NCBI GenBank assembly: GCA_963726775.1
Contig: CAVSDL010000001.1
Coordinates: 1,116,001 to 1,180,000, forward strand
From: CAIWHR01 sp963726775
Lineage (GTDB): Bacteria; Pseudomonadota; Gammaproteobacteria; Burkholderiales; Casimicrobiaceae
DNA: 64,000 nt
Direction of reading: 5' to 3'
Shown here: in pieces, positions 16,565 to 27,651 of the stretch
Layout: each line of letters starts with the position of its first letter
Numbering within the stretch: the first letter of the stretch is position 1
Notes under the pieces: model-generated
The model's input: the letters and a program-made list of their open reading frames with translations, nothing else
What the model was told of the DNA's origin: nothing
Databases searched by the model: none
Made by a program: the position numbers and the translations under genes

Positions 16565-16573
16565 TGTGGATTA
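16565..16573 (-). promoter_or_regulatory. DnaA box, one mismatch
   Basis: TGTGGATTA on plus, complement TAATCCACA, differs from TTATCCACA at one position. It directly follows the predicted dnaN -10 element. Confidence 0.6.
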
Positions 16574-16633
16574 GGCGACGCAGGCTGGAACTTTCAAAAA
16601 AGCCCACAATTCATCCACCGCGCGAACCCTAGT

Positions 16634-16642
16634 TATCCACAG
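16634..16642 (+). promoter_or_regulatory. DnaA box (perfect)
   Basis: TTATCCACA exactly, in the AT-richer part of the dnaA-dnaN intergenic region, about 95 bases before dnaN. Confidence 0.85.
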
Positions 16643-16736
16643 GATTGCCTTATTGCCAACCCGCTGAAGAAGCACGACCTTTCGAGGTTATTCCGAATAG
16701 CGTCCCGCTCCTATTAGCTGTTGAATGGTTTAATCA

Positions 16737-17840
16737 ATGCAACTCAAGCAAACAGCCCGTGATGCGCTGCTGAAACCATTGCAGGCCGTCGCCGGGATCG
16801 TCGAACGCCGGCACACGTTGCCGATTCTTGCGAATGTGCTGCTGGAACTGAAAGACGGGCGCCTGTTTGTCACGGCCACCGATCTCGAAATGCAGATTAC
16901 CGCCCACTCGGAGCTTCCCGGTCCCGAAGCGCAGGCGGTGACGGTCGCGGCCCGCAAGCTGCAGGATCTGCTACGGGCGCTCCCCGACGATGCCGTGCTC
17001 AACGTCGATGCGGTCGGTTCGAAGATGACCGTCCGCGCCGGACGATCCCGATTCAATCTGCAGACCCTCCCGGCGGCCGACTACCCGCGGATCGGCATCG
17101 GGCAGGATGAGGTCCAGGCGCTGGCGCTGCCGCAGCGCGATCTGCGGGGGCTGCTGAAGTCCGCCGAATTCGCCATGGCGCAGCAGGACATCCGCTATTA
17201 CCTGAACGGCATGCTGCTGGTGATCGACAAGGATACGTTGCAGGCGGTGGCGACAGACGGCCATAGACTTTCCTGGGCGAGCCTCAAGATCGCCGGCGAC
17301 TACCCGCGACGGGAAGTCATCCTGCCGCGCAAGACGGTCCTGGAGCTGGGCAAGCTCATGGCGGACGTTGACGATCCGGTGTCGATCGACATTCTGTCCA
17401 ATCAGGTTCGCTTCGGTTTTGCGAACGTCCAGCTTACGAGCAAGGTCGTAGACGGCAAGTTCCCCGATTACAACCGGGTGATTCCGACGGGACACTCGAA
17501 GCTGATCGAATTGCCGCGGACCGAGTTGCTCGCCGCGCTCCAGCGGGCGGCAATCCTGTCCAACGAGAAGTTTCGCGGTGTTCGCCTGGTTCTCGGGCCA
17601 GGCCAGCTGAAGATCATTTGCACGAACAGTGAGCAGGAGGAGGCCGAGGAAGACCTTGAGGTCGCCTACAGCGGCGATGCGCTCGATATCGGCTTCAATA
17701 TCACCTACCTGCTCGATGTGCTGCAGTACATGGCCATGGAACGCGTCGAACTCGCGTTCGGGGACGCCAATTCGAGCGCTCTCGTGACGGTGCCGGGCCG
17801 CGACGACTACAAGTACGTCGTGATGCCGATGCGAATCTGA
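16737..17840 (+). CDS. dnaN: DNA polymerase III beta subunit (sliding clamp)
   Basis: 367-residue beta clamp, the ring that tethers DNA polymerase III to DNA. Three repeated clamp domains span the protein; recognisable parts are MQLKQTARDALLKPLQAVAG at the N-terminus, VATDGHRLSWA at the end of domain II, and the C-terminal VVMPMRI that lines the client-binding pocket. Length is exactly that of the family. Located 287 bases after dnaA. A strong hairpin follows the stop, so part of the transcripts may end before gyrB. Confidence 0.98.
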   Translation: MQLKQTARDALLKPLQAVAGIVERRHTLPILANVLLELKDGRLFVTATDLEMQITAHSELPGPEAQAVTVAARKLQDLLRALPDDAVLNVDAVGSKMTVRAGRSRFNLQTLPAADYPRIGIGQDEVQALALPQRDLRGLLKSAEFAMAQQDIRYYLNGMLLVIDKDTLQAVATDGHRLSWASLKIAGDYPRREVILPRKTVLELGKLMADVDDPVSIDILSNQVRFGFANVQLTSKVVDGKFPDYNRVIPTGHSKLIELPRTELLAALQRAAILSNEKFRGVRLVLGPGQLKIICTNSEQEEAEEDLEVAYSGDALDIGFNITYLLDVLQYMAMERVELAFGDANSSALVTVPGRDDYKYVVMPMRI

Positions 17841-17869
17841 CGCAGCGTCGGGATTTCAAGCAACGCCAT

Positions 17870-17902
17870 GGCGCCGACCCCCGAGTCGGCGCCGGCATTT
17901 TG
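17870..17902 (+). terminator. Terminator-like hairpin between dnaN and gyrB
   Basis: GGCGCCGAC (17870-17878) and GTCGGCGCC (17885-17893) form a perfect 9-bp stem with a 6-base loop, followed after four bases by TTTT. The short T run and the small distance to gyrB suggest attenuation rather than a full stop. Confidence 0.6.
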
Positions 17903-17931
17903 GGAAGCACCGCATTCCACCGAAAGTGACG

Positions 17932-20379
<2,448 letters not shown>

Positions 20380-20797
20380 ACGCCGCGCTGCAGGAGGTCT
20401 TCGAAATACTTGCTTGGTTCTTCGCCGCTTGCGGAAGGTGACACGTCAGCCAGCCATTCAGCCATGCAAATGCCGAGCGCTGGCGTCGCGGGACGGGCAA
20501 GCGGGGTGACGTCGCCGACCAACGTACTCGAAGCACCGGCCGGCGGCGTCGAAAGCGGTCCCGAAATTGTTAAAATCGGCCCGCCTGCCCCGCAATTCCG
20601 GAAGCAGCGAATTCAATCCACCCATTTGGCAACTTTTCCGCTTCGCGACGGTCCTTGGCGACGTGGAACGGTTTCGCGTGAATGCCCCACCTTCGTGGGA
20701 TGGCATGGCCGCCGTCCAAAATGCATGGGCGACGTTCTGATTTGCAGGGCCCGCCGTTCCAAATGCTGCGAGAACCTCCCTCGCTAGCGGAGAATCC
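20380..20797 (+). other. Intergenic region between gyrB and the subtilase
   Basis: 418 bases. Open frames here (for example one of 125 codons from 20410) have no recognisable family and no ribosome binding site, so I do not call a gene. A TAAAAT -10-like element lies near 20571, but its -35 is poor. The last bases before the subtilase ATG carry a ribosome binding site (CGGAGAA). Confidence 0.5.
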
Positions 20798-23026
20798 ATG
20801 AAGTCACAACCCGCCATTCCGATCCTTTGCTCGTTCGCGTTCGCCGTGTCGGCCGCCTTGGCGGCGGGCCCGACCCGGGCGGCACCCGGCCCGGACGCGA
20901 CCGCACGCCTCATCGTGAAATTCCGGACCGGCGTGCAGACCGTGCAATCGCTCGCAACCACGTCTTCGCGTGTGGATCGCCTCGCCGCGGAAGCGGGGCA
21001 GCCGCTGACGCACCGCCGGGCCATGGCGCTTGGCGCCCACGTCGTGGCGCTGGAGCGTCCGCTGCCGGCGGCGGAGGCGGAAGCCGTCGCGCGGCGCCTC
21101 GCCCGCAACCCGGACGTCGAATATGCGCACCCGGACTACCGCCGCTACGCGCAGCGAATTCCCAACGATCCCTTTGTCTCCACCCAACCGTACCTCGACA
21201 ACACGCCGGGGGGCATCAACGCGTACCTGGCGTGGGATGTGACCACGGGCGCCGCGAATGTCGTTGTCGCGGTTGTCGATACCGGTTACCGCCTGCACGG
21301 GGATCTCGTCGGCCGCATTCTGCCGGGGTACGATTTCATTTCAGCGGTGGATGTGAAGACCGCGAACGATGGCGACGGGCGCGACGCCGATGCTTCGGAC
21401 CCCGGCGACTGGGTCAACGCCACCGATCTCATGGACCCCTATTTCAGCGGCTGCGCGATCACGGGCAGCTCGTGGCATGGAACCGGCGTCGCGGGTGTCG
21501 TGGCGGCGAACGCTGACAACGGACAATGGACGGCGGGCATCAGTTGGGCCGCCAGGATCCTGCCGGTGCGGGTCCTGGGCAAATGCGGCGGCTACGATTC
21601 GGACATTCTCGATGGCGTGGCCTGGGCGGCAGGGCTTTCCGTCCCCGGGGTGCCCGCCAATCCGTATCCGGCGCAGATCATCAATATGAGCCTGGGCGGC
21701 CCCGGTTCGGCGTCCGACCCGGCGTGCCCGGCCGCCTACCACGATGTCTTCGCCCAGGCGTTGGCGCACGGGCTGACGCGGGCGATTATCGCTGCCGCGG
21801 GCAACGATGGAGGGGACGTCGCGAACAGCACGCCGGGAAATTGCAGCGAAGCCATTGCCGTGGCCTCGACGACGACGCAGGGTGCGCTCGCCGGTTACAG
21901 CAATTTCGGCGCAGGCGTTACGCTGTCGGCCCCCGGCGGCGATTTCAACGCCGGAAGCAACGGGATTCCCCTGCTCTCCAACTTCGGCGATACCACGCCG
22001 ACCGGAGACGCGATCGCGTTCGAAGGCGGCACCAGCTTTGCGGCACCGATGGTTGCGGGCGTCGCGGCGCTGGTTCTCTCGGTGGCGCCGCAGACCACCG
22101 CCGCGCAACTACGGGCATTGCTGACGTCGACGGCCAAGCCCTTTCCCGCGGGCTCGAGCTGCACGACGGCGCGTTGTGGCGCGGGCATCGTCAACGCCTA
22201 CGGGGCGGTCCTTGTGGCGCAGTCGGCGGCATCGCTCAATTTCCAGGGGCTGTGGTGGAAGGCGCCGGCGGGTTCGGAGGCGGGGTGGGGCATCAATTTC
22301 ACGCACGATGGCGATACCATCTTCGCGACGTGGTTCACCTATGACCTCACCGGCAAGGGCTGGTGGCTGACGATGCAGGCGGAAAAGACGGCGACCAACA
22401 CCTATGCGGGCCCGCTGTACGAATCACGCGGCCCGACGTTCAATGGGGTGCCGTTCAACGTCGGGGCCCGGGTATCGACGCCGGTGGGATCCGGAACGCT
22501 GACCTTCAGCGATGTCAACAACGGGACCTTCGCCTACACGGTCAACGGCATCCAGCAATCCAAGCCGCTGACGCGCGAGGTGTTGATCGGTCAACTGCCG
22601 ACGTGCACCTTCGGGGCCCAGCCGAACCTGGCGCTGGCGACCAACTACCAGGGCTTGTGGTGGGCGGCGCCGGCGGGCGTGGAGTCGGGGTGGGGGATCA
22701 ACTTCGCGCACGAGGGCGACACGATCTTCGCCAGCTGGTTCACCTACGACACGACCGGGGCGCCGCTGTGGCTGGTGGTGACGGCGCTGAAGACGGGCCT
22801 GGGGGTCTACGCCGGCACACTCTACCGGGTGGAGGGTCCGACGTTCAATGCATACGATCCGGCGCAGCGAGTAACCATCCCGTCGGGGAGCGCCACGTTC
22901 ACGTTTGCCGACGGCAACAACGCGACCTTCGCCTACACGGTGACCGGTGTGGCGCCGGCGCCGGTGACACAGGTCAAGGCAATTACCCGGCAGCTGCTTC
23001 ACGCGCCCGGCACCACGTGCCAGTAG
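20798..23026 (+). CDS. Secreted subtilisin-like serine protease (S8) with duplicated C-terminal domain
   Basis: 742 residues. A signal peptide (1-29, cleavage near PTRA-AP) is followed by an I9-like propeptide (to about 120) and a subtilase domain with the full catalytic triad: D161 in VVDTGYRLHGD, H227 in SSWHGTGVAG, S413 in GGTSFAAPMVAG. Two tandem copies of a Trp-rich domain follow (about 481-598 and 616-735), each with GLWW-x-AP-x-G-x-E-x-GWGIN, DGDTIFA/EGDTIFA and WFTYD motifs. It is probably exported to the periplasm or outside to digest protein; the repeats may bind substrate or the cell surface. Nothing around it is functionally linked; it looks like an accessory gene placed between gyrB and the ALDH gene. 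Confidence 0.9.
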   Translation: MKSQPAIPILCSFAFAVSAALAAGPTRAAPGPDATARLIVKFRTGVQTVQSLATTSSRVDRLAAEAGQPLTHRRAMALGAHVVALERPLPAAEAEAVARRLARNPDVEYAHPDYRRYAQRIPNDPFVSTQPYLDNTPGGINAYLAWDVTTGAANVVVAVVDTGYRLHGDLVGRILPGYDFISAVDVKTANDGDGRDADASDPGDWVNATDLMDPYFSGCAITGSSWHGTGVAGVVAANADNGQWTAGISWAARILPVRVLGKCGGYDSDILDGVAWAAGLSVPGVPANPYPAQIINMSLGGPGSASDPACPAAYHDVFAQALAHGLTRAIIAAAGNDGGDVANSTPGNCSEAIAVASTTTQGALAGYSNFGAGVTLSAPGGDFNAGSNGIPLLSNFGDTTPTGDAIAFEGGTSFAAPMVAGVAALVLSVAPQTTAAQLRALLTSTAKPFPAGSSCTTARCGAGIVNAYGAVLVAQSAASLNFQGLWWKAPAGSEAGWGINFTHDGDTIFATWFTYDLTGKGWWLTMQAEKTATNTYAGPLYESRGPTFNGVPFNVGARVSTPVGSGTLTFSDVNNGTFAYTVNGIQQSKPLTREVLIGQLPTCTFGAQPNLALATNYQGLWWAAPAGVESGWGINFAHEGDTIFASWFTYDTTGAPLWLVVTALKTGLGVYAGTLYRVEGPTFNAYDPAQRVTIPSGSATFTFADGNNATFAYTVTGVAPAPVTQVKAITRQLLHAPGTTCQ

Positions 23027-23043
23027 GTGGAATTGCGCAACCG

Positions 23044-24606
23044 ATGAGCAATCCCGCGCACACCGACATTCCGGCGCTGCTCGCGCGACTTTCAATCGCC
23101 GCCGACAACGCCGGCGCATGCCTTGGGCCGGGTGCGTGGCGCGCCGGCGGATCGACGATTGCCTCCATCAATCCTGGAAGCGAGCGCGACCTCGCGCGTG
23201 TTCGGCTCGCCGATTCCGCCGACCTCGACGCAGTACTCGCCACCGCCGCCGCCGCCGCGCTTGCCTGGCGGAGCGTGCCGGCTCCGAAGCGCGGCGAAGC
23301 GATCCGCCACTTTGGCAACCTGTTACGCGGACACAAGGACGCGCTCGGCACCCTGGTTGCCCTGGAAAACGGCAAGATCAAGGCCGAAGGCGACGGCGAA
23401 GTGCAGGAGATGATCGACATCGCCGATTTTGCGGTAGGACAGTCACGAATGCTCTACGGCAGGACGATCGCTTCCGAGCGCCCCCACCACCGGATGATGG
23501 AGCAGTGGCATCCGCTGGGCGTCGTCGGCGTGATCACGGCGTTCAACTTCCCGGTCGCGGTGTGGGCGTGGAATGCGCTGCTGGCCGCCGTGTGCGGCAA
23601 TGCCACCGTCTGGAAACCTTCGCCGAAGACGCCGCTCGCCGCCGTCGCGGTGCAACACCTCGCGAATCGCGTCGTATCGGACCTCGGCCTGCCGCCCATA
23701 TTCTTGCTGGCCGTATGCGACACCGAGCGCACACGCGCGCTTGCCGCCGATCCGCGCGTCGCGCTGGTCTCGTTCACGGGATCCTCTGCGGTTGGACGCG
23801 AGATCGGCGCGACGGTTGCGGGCCGTTTCGGCAAGTGCCTGCTCGAGTGCGCGGGCAACAATGCGGTGATCGTGGCCGCCGACGCCGATCTCGACCTCGT
23901 CGTGCCGTCGGTGCTCTTCGGTGCGGTAGGCACCGCCGGACAGCGATGCACGTCAACGCGTCGGCTGATCGTCCATCACAGCCGCGTCGCCGACGTGCTG
24001 ACGCGACTCAAGGATGCGTACGCGCAAGTGCGCATCGGCGATCCGCTGGACCCGGCGACCTTGATGGGTCCGCTTATCGACGCCGCGGCCGTCGACAATT
24101 TTCGCCGGGCCGTCGCGGAGGCTGTGGCTGCCGGTGGAGAGGTCGTCTGCGGCGGTGGGGTCCGGCCCGGTCCGGGCTTCTGGGTCGAGCCCACGATCAT
24201 CGCCAATGCGAGCAGCGATTGGCCGGTCGTGCAGCGGGAGACGTTCGCCCCGATACTCTATGTGACCGGCTTCGACACGCTCGACGAAGCGATTGCCCAG
24301 AACAACAACGTCCGGCAAGGTCTTTCGTCCGCCATATTCACGCAGGATCTGCGCACCGCCGAAGCCTTCGTTGCGGCGACGGGCAGCGATTGCGGGCTCG
24401 CCAACGTGAACCTCGGCACGTCGGGCGCCGAGATCGGCGGCGCGTTTGGCGGGGAAAAGGAAACCGGGGGCGGGCGTGAAGCGGGATCCGACGCGTGGAA
24501 AGCCTACATGCGCCGCCAGACGAACACCATTAACGCGAGCCGTGAATTGCCGCTGGCGCAGGGCATCCGCTTCGGGCTTGGCGGAACCCCGCGCCGCGGG
24601 CCGTGA
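23044..24606 (+). CDS. amaB: Aldehyde dehydrogenase, ALDH7 type (aminoadipate-semialdehyde dehydrogenase-like)
   Basis: 520-residue NAD(P)-dependent aldehyde dehydrogenase. Features fit the ALDH7/antiquitin group, which oxidises alpha-aminoadipate semialdehyde in lysine catabolism: WHPLGVVGVITAFNFPVAVW (151-174 region), N168, catalytic C302 in GTAGQRCTSTRR, general base E268, and a C-terminus with NVNLGTSGAEIGGAFGGEKETGGGREAGSD-like glycine-rich segment. The usual E-L-G-G-N-N motif reads E-C-A-G-N-N here (268-273). Start ATG 23044. No other lysine-degradation gene is adjacent, so the substrate is inferred from family only; the symbol is tentative. It ends 14 bases before the stop of the convergent topB. 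Confidence 0.88.
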   Translation: MSNPAHTDIPALLARLSIAADNAGACLGPGAWRAGGSTIASINPGSERDLARVRLADSADLDAVLATAAAAALAWRSVPAPKRGEAIRHFGNLLRGHKDALGTLVALENGKIKAEGDGEVQEMIDIADFAVGQSRMLYGRTIASERPHHRMMEQWHPLGVVGVITAFNFPVAVWAWNALLAAVCGNATVWKPSPKTPLAAVAVQHLANRVVSDLGLPPIFLLAVCDTERTRALAADPRVALVSFTGSSAVGREIGATVAGRFGKCLLECAGNNAVIVAADADLDLVVPSVLFGAVGTAGQRCTSTRRLIVHHSRVADVLTRLKDAYAQVRIGDPLDPATLMGPLIDAAAVDNFRRAVAEAVAAGGEVVCGGGVRPGPGFWVEPTIIANASSDWPVVQRETFAPILYVTGFDTLDEAIAQNNNVRQGLSSAIFTQDLRTAEAFVAATGSDCGLANVNLGTSGAEIGGAFGGEKETGGGREAGSDAWKAYMRRQTNTINASRELPLAQGIRFGLGGTPRRGP

Positions 24607-24620
24607 GTCGCGGCCCGCCG

Positions 24621-27539
24621 CTATTTCTTCCTGACCGTCTTCTTCTTTGCGGCGGGACCGACGGGAGCGCGCGCCGCCGTCTTCTTTCCTGCGGGCTTGG
24701 TGCTGGGTTTGGGCACGGCCGATGCGGTTTTCGATCGCGGGGCCTTCACCGCGGGAATCGCGGGCTCGGCAACCTTGTCCGCCGTCGCCGCGCGGTGCCG
24801 GGGGATTCGCGCCGCGGTTTTTTTCGCAGCCGGCGCGGCTCCAGATTTTTCTGCCTTTTCCGAGAGCAGCGCCACGGCGGCGTCGAGCGTCAGCGATTCG
24901 ACGCTGTCGCGGTCCGGCAGCGTCGCGTTGACGTCGCCATGCTTCACGTACGGTCCGTAGCGCCCTGCATAGAGCTCGACCGGACGTTTGTCCGCCGGAT
25001 GCGCTCCCAGCACGCGCAGCGCCGCACCGCCACGCACCGCGCGCGCGCCCTTTGCGCCGGGCGGGCCCCTGGCCTCGAATTCGAAGCCGATCTTGCCGTC
25101 GGGCTGCCGGATGAGGAACGCCGAAAACCCGCGCCGCGTGCGCGCCGACACGAATTGCAGGAGATCGGTCTTCCCGGAGCTCAGCAGCTTCTCCATCTGC
25201 GCCCGTTCGACCGGTCGCTGCAGGATGATGCGTCCCGAACGGAAAGTGCAGGCCTTCGCAGGGCCGACGGCGTTCTCGCATACGTAAGCCTGCGGCAACT
25301 CGAACACGCGCGCGCCGCATTTCGGACACGCGCCGAGCGGCGTCTGGCCCGTGAAATCAGGCGCCTCCGCATCGTCGCCGCCGTCGCCGCCGTCGCCAAA
25401 ATCGAACGTGACCTCGTTCGCGTCGTTCAGTCGGAGCGAGGCGGAAAACGGCTTGCCGAGTTTGCTGCGAAATCCATCGAGCGGCCCGACGCGCCGGTCG
25501 CGCAGCAGCGCGTCTGCCTCTTCGATGGCGAGTTGACGGCCGGCAACAATCTTCCAGAAACCGAATTCGCATTGCTGGCACTGGAATTTCTTGTACCGTT
25601 CGTGCACTTCGCCGCCGCATTTCGGACAGCGTACCGTAAGCGTGCCGAAATCGACGTCGATACTGTCGCTTTCATGACCCTTCGCCTGGCCGACGATGTG
25701 ATGGGTCATCGCGACGATCTCGCGCATGAACGTCTCGCGCTTGAGCTTGCCGCGCTCCATCTGCGCCAGCTTGAATTCCCAGTCGGCGGTGAGCTCCGGT
25801 GAAAACAGCTCCGGCACGCCGAGGCCGTGCAGCAGAGTGATCAGCTGAAAGGCCTTGGCGGTGGGAATCAGCTCCTTGCCCTCGCGGTAAATGTACTTCT
25901 CCGCGATGAGACCCTCTATGATCTGCGCGCGCGTGGCCGGCGTGCCGAGGCCCTTCTCGCGCATCGCCTCGCGCAGATCCTCGTCGTCGATCAGCTTGCC
26001 CGCGCCTTCCATGGCGGAAAGCAAGGTGGCCTCGTTGAGGCGCGCCGGCGGCCGCGTCGTGTTGGCGACGACATCGATTTTTTCGGTGGCGACCGTTTCG
26101 CCCGGTTTCACCGCGGCGAGCATGCCCTTGTCGCCGGGTTTCGGTGCGGCGCCCCCGCCCTGCTCGACCGGGGCGTCCTTGCCATAGACGGCGAGCCAGC
26201 CCGGCGTCACCAGCACCTTGCCCTCGGTCTTGAAGGGCTCGCCGGCGACCCGCGTGATCCGCGTCGTGAGCATGAACTCCGCCGGCGGGTAGAACGCGGC
26301 GAGGAAGCGCCGGACGACGAAATCGTAGAGTTTCCCCTCGATCTCGTTCAAATTCCTGGGGGCCACCAGGGTCGGGATGATCGCGAAGTGGTCGGAGACC
26401 TTCGCATTGTCGAAAATCCGCTTGCTGGGCTTCACCCACTTCTGTTTGAGCACCTGCGCGGCAAAACCGCCGTACGCGCCGGTCTCCTTGAGCGCCTCCA
26501 TCGTCGCCGTCACCGTGCCGAGGTAGTCCTCGGGCAGGGCGCGCGAGTCGGTACGCGGATACGTCAGCGCCTTGTGCTTCTCGTAGAGCGACTGCGCGAG
26601 CGAAAGCGTCGTCCGCGCCGAGAATCCGAAGCGGCCGTTGGCCTCGCGCTGCAGGCTCGTAAGATCGTAGAGCAGCGGCGCGCCTTGCGTCGAAGGTTTC
26701 GATTCCTCGCTGACCTCGCCCGACCTGCCGGCGCAGCGCGCGGCGATCGCGGCGGCGCGCGCCTCGTCCCAGAGGCGCTCGGCGCGCGCATCGGGGTCGT
26801 CTTCCTTCTTTTTCCAGTTTTCGTCGAACCAGCGCCCGCCGTAGCCGCCGCCGCTGGCCGCGAACGTCGCCATGACTTCCCAGTAGCCGCGCGGGCGGAA
26901 GGCGCGGATCTTCTCTTCGCGCTCGACCATGATCGCGAGCGTCGGCGTCTGCACGCGACCGACGGTGGTGAGCTGGAAACCGCCGGACTTGGAATTGAAG
27001 GCGGTCATCGCGCGCGTGCCGTTGATGCCGACCAGCCAGTCCGATTCGGACCGGCACACCGCGGCATCGGCGAGCGGGCGCATTTGCGGATCGGTGCGCA
27101 GCTCGCCGAACGCGTCGCGGATCGCTGCGGGCGTCATCGACTGCAGCCACAGCCGCCGGATCGGCTTCGCCGCCTTCGCATACTGGACGATATAACGAAA
27201 GATGAGTTCACCCTCGCGCCCGGCATCGCAGGCGTTGATCAGATCGCCGACATCCTTGCGCTTGATGAGCTTCAACAACGTCTTCAGCCGCTTCTCGTTC
27301 TTTTCGATCGGCTTCAACGCAAACTTCGACGGAATCGCGGGGAGGTGCGCGAAGGTCCACTTGCCGCGCTTGACTTCCTCGTCTTCGGGCATGCCGATCT
27401 CGAGCAGGTGCCCGACCGCCGATGACACGACGTAGCGTTCGCTTTCGAAGTAGTCGTCGTGGCGCGCAAAGCCGCCGAGTGCGCGGGCGATATCTCCAGC
27501 AACGGACGGCTTTTCGGCGAGGATGAGGGTCTTGGTCAT
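24621..27539 (-). CDS. topB: DNA topoisomerase III with extended C-terminal zinc-ribbon region
   Basis: 972-residue type IA topoisomerase, which relaxes negative supercoils and decatenates by cutting one strand. TOPRIM domain begins at MTKTLILAEKPSVA and includes NACDAGREGELIF (102-114); active-site Tyr is Y327 in ALTYPRTDS. After the core, two zinc-binding segments are visible (CPKCGGEVHERYKKFQCQQC and CPKCGARVFELPQAYVCENA), then topo I-like repeats (GRYGPYVKHGD), then a Lys/Ala/Pro-rich basic tail (about 900-972). E. coli TopB is about 650 residues, so the tail is an extension common in betaproteobacterial homologues. The ATG at 27537-27539 (MTKTLILAEKPSV) is the family start; the frame upstream is a shadow. 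In other betaproteobacteria smg lies between dprA and topB; it is absent here. Confidence 0.95.
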   Translation of the reverse strand: MTKTLILAEKPSVAGDIARALGGFARHDDYFESERYVVSSAVGHLLEIGMPEDEEVKRGKWTFAHLPAIPSKFALKPIEKNEKRLKTLLKLIKRKDVGDLINACDAGREGELIFRYIVQYAKAAKPIRRLWLQSMTPAAIRDAFGELRTDPQMRPLADAAVCRSESDWLVGINGTRAMTAFNSKSGGFQLTTVGRVQTPTLAIMVEREEKIRAFRPRGYWEVMATFAASGGGYGGRWFDENWKKKEDDPDARAERLWDEARAAAIAARCAGRSGEVSEESKPSTQGAPLLYDLTSLQREANGRFGFSARTTLSLAQSLYEKHKALTYPRTDSRALPEDYLGTVTATMEALKETGAYGGFAAQVLKQKWVKPSKRIFDNAKVSDHFAIIPTLVAPRNLNEIEGKLYDFVVRRFLAAFYPPAEFMLTTRITRVAGEPFKTEGKVLVTPGWLAVYGKDAPVEQGGGAAPKPGDKGMLAAVKPGETVATEKIDVVANTTRPPARLNEATLLSAMEGAGKLIDDEDLREAMREKGLGTPATRAQIIEGLIAEKYIYREGKELIPTAKAFQLITLLHGLGVPELFSPELTADWEFKLAQMERGKLKRETFMREIVAMTHHIVGQAKGHESDSIDVDFGTLTVRCPKCGGEVHERYKKFQCQQCEFGFWKIVAGRQLAIEEADALLRDRRVGPLDGFRSKLGKPFSASLRLNDANEVTFDFGDGGDGGDDAEAPDFTGQTPLGACPKCGARVFELPQAYVCENAVGPAKACTFRSGRIILQRPVERAQMEKLLSSGKTDLLQFVSARTRRGFSAFLIRQPDGKIGFEFEARGPPGAKGARAVRGGAALRVLGAHPADKRPVELYAGRYGPYVKHGDVNATLPDRDSVESLTLDAAVALLSEKAEKSGAAPAAKKTAARIPRHRAATADKVAEPAIPAVKAPRSKTASAVPKPSTKPAGKKTAARAPVGPAAKKKTVRKK

Positions 27540-27651
27540 GGCGCGCGGCGCAGAGAGCGGCAGATAGTACCGAAGTCGAAGCCGCCGGAGCAAGAAAACC
27601 TTTGGCGGAGGCAGGCCAATGCGCGCGCGGCCGCGCGCGTACGTGCGCGCG

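Larger units (their letters stand above)
16450..16736. other. dnaA-dnaN intergenic region, candidate oriC
   Basis: 287 bases, clearly more AT-rich than the neighbouring genes from about 16550 onward. It holds a perfect DnaA box, a one-mismatch box, a weaker box-like site (TCATCCACC, 16611-16619), an inverted repeat and a sigma-70 type promoter. In many bacteria the replication origin lies exactly here. Choice between this region and the rpmH-dnaA gap needs GC-skew or marker-frequency data. Confidence 0.6.

Noticed and set aside
20410..20787. 125-codon plus-strand frame before the subtilase
   Set aside because: No family, biased composition (Arg, Gly, Ser), no ribosome binding site.
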